Below the pieces are notes generated by a model. That model was not told where the DNA came from. It made no database searches and saw only the letters and a list, made by a program, of their open reading frames with translations. Positions 1 to 4,019 of a stretch of DNA of 5,900 bases are shown in pieces (position 1 is the stretch's first letter; each line of letters starts with the position of its first letter). Source of the DNA: Anaerolineales bacterium (lineage in GTDB: Bacteria; Chloroflexota; Anaerolineae; Anaerolineales; Villigracilaceae). The stretch is from assembly GCA_016789485.1 (NCBI GenBank), contig JAEURE010000186.1:1-5900 (forward strand), in the 5' to 3' direction. The position numbers and the translations under genes were made by a program.

Positions 1-1
1 C

Positions 2-709
2 GGGACGATCCACAATCCTGCGCAGGCGTTGATCGAGTTGATCGCAGGCATGCACGACAAAAATGGAAAAATCACTTTGCCCGGCTATTACGATAAAGTC
101 CGCAAGCTGAGCAAAAAAGAACGTGAAGACTTTAAACGACTGCCTGTCAGTAACAAAGAATTGATCGCAATGACAGGTGTGCCTGCTTTATGGGGTGAGC
201 CGCAATTCATTCCGTCCGAGCGCGTCGGTGCACGCCCGACTTTGGAAGTGAATGGTTTGCTTTCAGGCTTTACGGGACAAGGCTCGAAGACCGTTTTGCC
301 CGCATGGGCGATGGCAAAAATTTCCTGCCGCCTTGTGCCAAACCAGACCCCTGAAGAAGTAACAAAACAATTGAAGGCATATCTTAAGAAGAATGCGCCC
401 AAGACCATCAAATGGGAATTGATCAATTTACACAATGCAGGCGCGGCTTTGGTCGAAACCGACTCGGCTGGTGTACAAGCTCTTGCGAAGGCGCTCGAAA
501 CGGTTTGGGGCAAACGTCCCTACTTTAAGCGCGAAGGCGGTTCAATTGGCTCGGTGGTTCTTTTACAAAAATATGTCGGTGCAGACTCGCTGCTGACTGG
601 CTTTGGTCTGCCCGATGACAATGTCCACTCGCCAAATGAACGCATGCATTTGCCTACCTGGTATAAAGGCATCGAAGCCTTCACTCACTTTTTCTATAAT
701 TTTAAATAA
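2..709 (+). CDS. M20-family dipeptidase (CNDP/carnosinase-like), C-terminal part
   Basis: The reading frame is open from the first bases (first full codon at 2), so the true start and the N-terminal zinc-binding half lie upstream; 235 residues are visible. M20 metallopeptidases of the CNDP type hydrolyse dipeptides and similar small substrates in the cytoplasm using a two-zinc centre. Seen here: a start reading GTIHNPAQAL, like the family's segment just before the lid domain; the lid/dimerisation domain, with a Gly-rich GQGSKTVLP stretch followed by AKISCRLVPNQTPEEV; then the return to the catalytic domain with REGGSIGSV and GFGLPDDNVHSPNE. The His of that last motif (codon 626-628) matches the family's C-terminal zinc ligand. 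The end after a Phe/Tyr-rich helix is normal, so the gene looks intact apart from the window edge. An alternative is another M20 subgroup (ArgE/DapE-like), but GLPDDN-HSPNE favours the CNDP-like group. Substrate unknown. Confidence 0.93.
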   Translation, partial: GTIHNPAQALIELIAGMHDKNGKITLPGYYDKVRKLSKKEREDFKRLPVSNKELIAMTGVPALWGEPQFIPSERVGARPTLEVNGLLSGFTGQGSKTVLPAWAMAKISCRLVPNQTPEEVTKQLKAYLKKNAPKTIKWELINLHNAGAALVETDSAGVQALAKALETVWGKRPYFKREGGSIGSVVLLQKYVGADSLLTGFGLPDDNVHSPNERMHLPTWYKGIEAFTHFFYNFK

Positions 710-714
710 GGAAT

Positions 715-750
715 AAAGCCTGACAGTCTAAAGAGACCTGTCAGGCTTTT
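715..750 (+). terminator. Hairpin terminator after the M20 dipeptidase
   Basis: Perfect 12-bp inverted repeat, arms 715-726 and 738-749 (core GCCTGACAG / CTGTCAGGC), with an 11-base loop. It starts 5 bases after the dipeptidase stop. The 3' arm ends in four T, then turns to AGAG, so the U-tract is short and termination may be partial. The hairpin ends 14 bases before the next ATG. Confidence 0.7.
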
Positions 751-763
751 AGAGAAATAATAA

Positions 764-1651
764 ATGGAAGATCGAATAATTACATACGGCGGACAGGCTG
801 TTATCGAAGGTGTGATGATGCGCGGGCAAAAAGCATTTGCGGTTGCAATGCGTGCGCCCGATGGCAGCATAGCCGTCCACACTGAAAAACTTGCGAATGT
901 TTATCGTTCCGGGGTTACAAAAATCCCCTTTTTGCGTGGAAGTATTTTGCTTTGGGATGCATTAGGCTTGGGGATGCGCGCCCTCACGCTTTCAGCGAAT
1001 ACCCAGACTGGTGAAGATGAAAAACTGGAAGGACCGGCTCTTTATTTAACGTTGGGTCTGTCTCTCACCTTCAGCATTGGACTCTTCTTCTTGCTTCCCG
1101 CCGGCATTGGCGGCTGGGCGGAACACCTGCTTTCCCAAACCACGGGTGCATTATGGATTGGGAATCTGATTGAAGGTGTACTGCGTTTATTGATCCTGAT
1201 CGGTTACATTTGGGCAATTGGCTTGATGCCGGATGTGAAGCGTGTGTTCATGTACCACGGCGCGGAACATAAAACCATCAATGCCTATGAAGCAGGCGCG
1301 GAATTGACCCCAGAAGTTGTAACGAACTATCCCATTGAGCACCCGCGTTGCGGAACGGCGTTTCTGTTGACCCTGGTTTTGTTGTCCATTTTGGTGTTCA
1401 CTGCTTTGGGGCCCATGTCCATTGTGTGGAGGCTTGTCACCCGAATTTTGTTCATTCCAATTCTGGCAGGCATTGCTGTTGAATATATCCGTTGGACTGC
1501 AAATCATTTGAACAACCCGATCGTCCAATTATTGATTAAGCCTAATCTCGCCTTGCAGCGTCTCACCACTCGCACGCCGGACCTGGACATGCTGGCGGTT
1601 GCGATCGAATCGTTCAAATCCATGCGGAAAGCGGAAGCGGATATCGGATAA
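764..1651 (+). CDS. DUF1385 family membrane protein (YqhQ-like, putative metal-dependent enzyme)
   Basis: A 295-residue protein, close to the usual length of about 300 for the DUF1385/YqhQ family. The function is not established; the family is often labelled a putative metal-dependent enzyme because of conserved His and acidic residues. Visible family marks: YGGQAVIEGVMMRG near the N-terminus (residues 8-21), FMYHGAEHKTINAYE (162-176) and HPRCGTAF (193-200), which carry the likely metal-binding His/Glu residues. Hydrophobic segments at about 92-113, 133-154, 198-215 and 218-240 suggest an integral membrane protein with the His-rich motifs on the loop between the second and third. The ATG at 764 is chosen because the first conserved motif begins only eight residues in; no good Shine-Dalgarno is seen before it. 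It lies 54 bases after the dipeptidase with a hairpin between, so it may have its own promoter. Nothing looks broken. Confidence 0.93.
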   Translation: MEDRIITYGGQAVIEGVMMRGQKAFAVAMRAPDGSIAVHTEKLANVYRSGVTKIPFLRGSILLWDALGLGMRALTLSANTQTGEDEKLEGPALYLTLGLSLTFSIGLFFLLPAGIGGWAEHLLSQTTGALWIGNLIEGVLRLLILIGYIWAIGLMPDVKRVFMYHGAEHKTINAYEAGAELTPEVVTNYPIEHPRCGTAFLLTLVLLSILVFTALGPMSIVWRLVTRILFIPILAGIAVEYIRWTANHLNNPIVQLLIKPNLALQRLTTRTPDLDMLAVAIESFKSMRKAEADIG

Positions 1652-1668
1652 TTGTTAAACAACCTTGC

Positions 1669-1700
1669 AAAAAGAGACAGGTAAACGCCTGTCTCTTTTT
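1669..1700 (+). terminator. Strong intrinsic terminator after the DUF1385 gene
   Basis: Perfect 13-bp stem: arms 1669-1681 (AAAAAGAGACAGG) and 1688-1700 (CCTGTCTCTTTTT) around the 6-base loop TAAACG. The 3' arm ends in five T; the matching A-run in the 5' arm means it could also work on the other strand. It begins 17 bases after the stop codon and marks the end of the housekeeping part of the window. Confidence 0.88.
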
Positions 1701-1764
1701 GTTTAATTTCATCTTGTTTTGCTGAATTGCTTGGTAATCATATTGCAATGTCGCGGTAACTGTG

Positions 1765-1804
1765 CTGCAACGTAATTTGCAGGGTCGGAGACATAGAATG
1801 TAAT
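1765..1804 (+). promoter_or_regulatory. Weak promoter candidate with an overlapping operator-like repeat
   Basis: CTGCAA-N6-TTGCAG (1765-1782) is a perfect 6-bp inverted repeat with centres spaced like a dimeric repressor site. Its right half doubles as a possible -35 (TTGCAG, 1777-1782; three of six consensus bases), 16 bases before a -10-like TGTAAT (1799-1804; five of six). The -35 is poor and short repeats arise by chance in a region this size, so this is only a candidate. Confidence 0.2.
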
Positions 1805-1914
1805 AGACGTATTTGTATGCTGTCTCGAATCCCGTGGAAAGCTGACATAACAGCTCCAGATATTTTTGTGATTTTTCACCAGGGAAGGCCAGAGCGCAAC
1901 AGGAGGTGCCAAAA
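1782..1914 (+). promoter_or_regulatory. Possible structured mRNA leader of the cohesin operon
   Basis: Three consecutive stems can be drawn by hand. Stem 1 pairs GGGTC (1782-1786) and GAGACA (1788-1793) with TGTCTC (1821-1826), GA and CCC (1827-1828, 1831-1833), giving 11 bp with a one-base and a two-base bulge. Stem 2 pairs GG..AGCTG (1836-1844) with CAGCTCC (1851-1857). Stem 3 pairs TTTTCACC (1873-1880) with GGTG..AAAA (1905-1914). The ribosome binding site lies about 55 bases further on. No known riboswitch consensus was recognised, and if transcription began at the weak promoter candidate ending at 1804, stem 1 would not be in the RNA. Confidence 0.25.
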
Positions 1915-1967
1915 CCATACCGATACTAGGGAAACTATGAATTTGTATTATCAAAAAAATTATCAAG

Positions 1968-1973
1968 AAGGAG
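1968..1973 (+). promoter_or_regulatory. Ribosome binding site that decides the start of gene A
   Basis: AAGGAG sits 3 bases before the ATG at 1977 and 9 bases before the in-frame ATG at 1983. Three bases is too close for normal initiation, so 1983 is preferred. The resulting N-terminus MRSKHLLR is a normal signal-peptide n-region. Confidence 0.75.
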
Positions 1974-1982
1974 AATATGACA

Positions 1983-3221
1983 ATGAGATCCAAACACTTG
2001 CTCCGAATCGTTGTGTTGCTTGCCATGCTGTTCAGTGTTTTAGGAACTGGCACGCAGGTACAGGCGAAGGAGAATTCAGTAAACGTTCTGAACGCTGTGA
2101 TCGTCATTCGCAGCATTACCTATTGGGACGCGACCTACTCCGGTACGGTGAACGTGAATCGTTATGAGCGCTGGCCTTTTGAATTTACAGAGGCAAATAG
2201 CTTCACGATTACTGCCACCCCAACCTCTGGCGATCTGGTCCCCCTGGTTGTTCTGTTGGATGTAAATGGAAATGAAATTTCATCAACAGTAGGCACTCTG
2301 AACAGCGTCCAGCCGGCAGGCGATTACTCTGTAATGATCCAGCCTCAATCTGGCGGCGGAAACTATAACTTAACCATTCGCAGAGTGGAAGAACCGGTTG
2401 AGGGGCCGTCTGTATCGGTTGTTTTCAACCCTGCTACAGTAAACGTGGATGAATCTTCTGTGGGATCCATCAACTTGAATAATGTACCGGCTGGTGGATA
2501 TACTAGTGCCGAGTTCACCTGTACCTATGATCCTGCTTTCCTTGAATTAAGCAGTATTACAGATGCTGGTTTGTTCGGCACCAACGCAGTCATGGTTGTT
2601 GGCGGTCCTGCAAACGGCAGTTTCCTTGTTGCGATTGCAGGCAGTAACGGTAAAAAAGCCACCACCAGCGGTGCGGCACTTACGTTTTCTGCCAAGGCAT
2701 TGCAGCAGGGTCAGACATCAGTTGAATGCATTGCCCGCGTTTCAACTGGTGACCAAACCCTTACTACCATTACATCCACTCCCGGCAGCCTAAATATTAC
2801 CGTTCCGAACGGCACACTTGCCGGACAGGTTCTTGCAAGCAAGACGGTTACCGTCAACGTATACAACGCGGATAATTCCCTTGCCGGTTCTGTTGCTGCC
2901 AATCCCGACGGCACTTTCACCCTTTCCCTTCCGGCTGGAACATACACAGCCATTGCATCTGCTGAGGGATTTCTCGATGCCCAGGGTGCCCCCACCATCA
3001 CAAGCGGAAATACGACTACATTGTCAACCGTTAGCCTGCTTGCGGGCGATATTGATAATAACAATGTCATTGACCAATTTGATGCCTTGACCCTTGGGAT
3101 GAATTACAACGCCTCTTCCCCCACCGCAGCGGATCTGAACAACGACGGCATTATCAACGTTCTTGACCTTGAATTGCTCGCCGCGAACTATAACCAATCA
3201 GGTTCTTTGGCCTGGCCATAA
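1983..3221 (+). CDS. Secreted PPC-cohesin-dockerin scaffold-like protein (gene A)
   Basis: A 412-residue exported protein. In order: signal peptide (1-28, basic n-region, Leu/Val core, likely cleavage after VQA); PPC-like beta domain (about 43-134, with LLDVNGNEIS and PAGDYSVMIQ); cohesin domain (about 143-274, with NNVPAGGYTSAEFTCTYDP and NGKKATTSGAALTF); carboxypeptidase-regulatory-like beta domain (about 276-351, with NPDGTFTLSLPAGTYTA); C-terminal type I dockerin (354-405). Both dockerin calcium loops look complete: GDIDNNNVIDQFD (Asp356, Asp358, Asn360, Asp364, Asp367) and ADLNNDGIINVLD (Asp384, Asn386, Asp388, Asn392, Asp395). Cohesins bind dockerins with high affinity outside the cell; having both on one chain would allow chaining or bridging. 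There is no catalytic domain. Cys180 and Cys249 in the cohesin may form a disulfide. It is first in a run of three related genes, 56 bases ahead of gene B. Domain calls are firm; the scaffold role is inferred. Confidence 0.93.
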   Translation: MRSKHLLRIVVLLAMLFSVLGTGTQVQAKENSVNVLNAVIVIRSITYWDATYSGTVNVNRYERWPFEFTEANSFTITATPTSGDLVPLVVLLDVNGNEISSTVGTLNSVQPAGDYSVMIQPQSGGGNYNLTIRRVEEPVEGPSVSVVFNPATVNVDESSVGSINLNNVPAGGYTSAEFTCTYDPAFLELSSITDAGLFGTNAVMVVGGPANGSFLVAIAGSNGKKATTSGAALTFSAKALQQGQTSVECIARVSTGDQTLTTITSTPGSLNITVPNGTLAGQVLASKTVTVNVYNADNSLAGSVAANPDGTFTLSLPAGTYTAIASAEGFLDAQGAPTITSGNTTTLSTVSLLAGDIDNNNVIDQFDALTLGMNYNASSPTAADLNNDGIINVLDLELLAANYNQSGSLAWP

Positions 3222-3236
3222 TATTACATCAATGCA

Positions 3237-3260
3237 GGGCGCACCGGTTCCGGTGCGCCC
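3237..3260 (+). terminator. Perfect GC-rich hairpin between genes A and B
   Basis: GGGCGCACCGG (3237-3247) and CCGGTGCGCCC (3250-3260) form a perfect 11-bp inverted repeat; in RNA about 10 bp would pair around a 4-base loop. Only CATCTTT follows, so there is no real U-tract. It ends just 7 bases before the ribosome binding site of gene B. It may be a partial terminator or an mRNA-stabilising stem that sets the ratio of A to B and C, rather than the end of the transcript. Confidence 0.5.
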
Positions 3261-3267
3261 CATCTTT

Positions 3268-3271
3268 GGAG
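3268..3271 (+). promoter_or_regulatory. Ribosome binding site that decides the start of gene B
   Basis: GGAG lies 6 bases before the ATG at 3278. An in-frame TTG at 3266 overlaps this site and would add four residues with no Shine-Dalgarno of its own, so 3278 is taken as the start. Confidence 0.7.
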
Positions 3272-3277
3272 CCTTTT

Positions 3278-3958
3278 ATGAAATCAATTAAAGCACTTGC
3301 TCTTGCAATTATTTTTGCATTTATCTTTGTGTTAAATGTTGGCGCTCAAACGCCTGAGACTATCTGGATCACAGCCAGCACAACCGCATTTAAGACGGGT
3401 GAGACTGTGATCGTGACGGTCAATGCCGTTTCAGCAACGCCTATTCAAGGATTTACCTTTCAAATCCGCTACGACCCTGCTTGCTTGCAACCCGTCAATG
3501 CCACCAGCCCGATCAGTGGGATGAATGGGCTGCAGTTGCCGCAAACTGCCGGTTTGGTGGATGCTTCTTTTGCAAGTACTACTCCACAAACGGCGAACGG
3601 CGTAATTGCTGAGGTGAGATTCGTCACCCTCGGGGGCTGCCAGACCAACTTGACGCTTGAGTCTGCGGCGCTTGCCGTTCGCAATGAATCTGGGTTTGCG
3701 GCACCGCTTGCCGGCGTCATGGTCGGCGAGAAAAATGTTGTCCTTAATATTGATAAGGAAAAGGGAGTATCCCAGGAGCCCCCTTTATCGGGGACGCCCC
3801 TTCCTCTGGTACCAACCGGTCTCGAGACCAACTTCGCCCTTCCAACAGGAACAATTGTTGTGCTGGGAGTGATTGGGGTGCTTGTGTTGATTGGTGTCTT
3901 TGTTTTTATTAAGCTGTTAAGTGGATCAGGTAAAGGCAAACGCAGCGTTAAGAAATAA
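3278..3958 (+). CDS. Membrane-anchored cohesin-like protein (gene B)
   Basis: A 226-residue protein. Residues 1-23 form a signal peptide (likely cleavage after VGA). Residues about 28-157 look like a divergent cohesin: an opening TAFKTGETVIVTVNA strand, then GFTFQIRYDPACL, which matches the YDP strand of the neighbouring cohesins, and NGVIAEVRF. A Pro-rich spacer (about 166-190) leads to one transmembrane helix (about 191-213) and a short basic tail, GSGKGKRSVKK. With a cleaved signal peptide this gives a type I topology: cohesin outside, tail in the cytoplasm. Cohesins on membrane or wall anchors serve in cellulosomes to hold scaffolds on the cell, which suggests the same job here, with gene A's dockerin as the obvious candidate partner. 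Cys69 and Cys121 could form a disulfide. No dockerin and no enzyme domain. The cohesin call is less certain than in genes A and C; another Ig-like adhesion fold is possible. Confidence 0.85.
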   Translation: MKSIKALALAIIFAFIFVLNVGAQTPETIWITASTTAFKTGETVIVTVNAVSATPIQGFTFQIRYDPACLQPVNATSPISGMNGLQLPQTAGLVDASFASTTPQTANGVIAEVRFVTLGGCQTNLTLESAALAVRNESGFAAPLAGVMVGEKNVVLNIDKEKGVSQEPPLSGTPLPLVPTGLETNFALPTGTIVVLGVIGVLVLIGVFVFIKLLSGSGKGKRSVKK

Positions 3959-4005
3959 TGGACATGTTTTCCAGTTCCATTTTTGAAATGATCGTACGGT
4001 TTGTT

Positions 4006-4011
4006 GAGGAG
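4006..4011 (+). promoter_or_regulatory. Ribosome binding site of gene C
   Basis: GAGGAG, 8 bases before the ATG at 4020. It lies in the 61-base gap after gene B, which has no clear terminator hairpin, so genes B and C are probably cotranscribed. Confidence 0.75.
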
Positions 4012-4019
4012 CAGCAAAG

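Larger units (their letters stand above)
1701..1982 (+). other. Gene-free region before the cohesin genes, rich in inverted repeats
   Basis: I find no convincing gene in these roughly 280 bases. They hold an ATTGCAAT palindrome (1742-1749), an inverted repeat CTGCAA-N6-TTGCAG (1765-1782), a possible long imperfect stem (1782-1833), a bulged hairpin (1836-1857), another bulged stem (1873-1914) and a small hairpin TAG-GGAAA-CTA (1927-1937). The promoter of the cohesin operon should lie here because a strong terminator precedes it. The last stretch (1941-1966) is A/T-rich and looks unstructured before the ribosome binding site. No riboswitch class was recognised. Confidence 0.6.

Noticed and set aside
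29..31. TTG at 29 as the start of the dipeptidase
   Set aside because: The frame is open to the window edge, the codons before 29 encode GTIHNPAQA as expected inside an M20 protein, and about half the protein would be missing.
1870..1935. Known riboswitch (cyclic-di-GMP, cobalamin or TPP type)
   Set aside because: Short pieces such as AGGGAA and GCGCAAC resemble fragments of these classes, but the conserved cores and helices could not be assembled.
1977..1979. ATG at 1977 as the start of gene A
   Set aside because: Only 3 bases from AAGGAG; the in-frame ATG at 1983 has normal 9-base spacing. The difference is two residues.
1709..2116. Minus-strand open frame of 135 codons covering the gene-free region
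   Set aside because: It overlaps the signal peptide and PPC region of gene A, has no ribosome binding site at its likely starts, and its translation matches no family I recognise. A decayed gene fragment between 1709 and 1920 cannot be fully excluded.
1817..2167. Plus-strand open frame of 116 codons overlapping the start of gene A
   Set aside because: It is in another frame than gene A, lacks a Shine-Dalgarno, and its codons inside gene A are a shifted reading of a clear signal peptide and PPC domain.
3266..3268. TTG at 3266 as the start of gene B
   Set aside because: It overlaps the GGAG ribosome binding site of the ATG at 3278 and has no such site itself.
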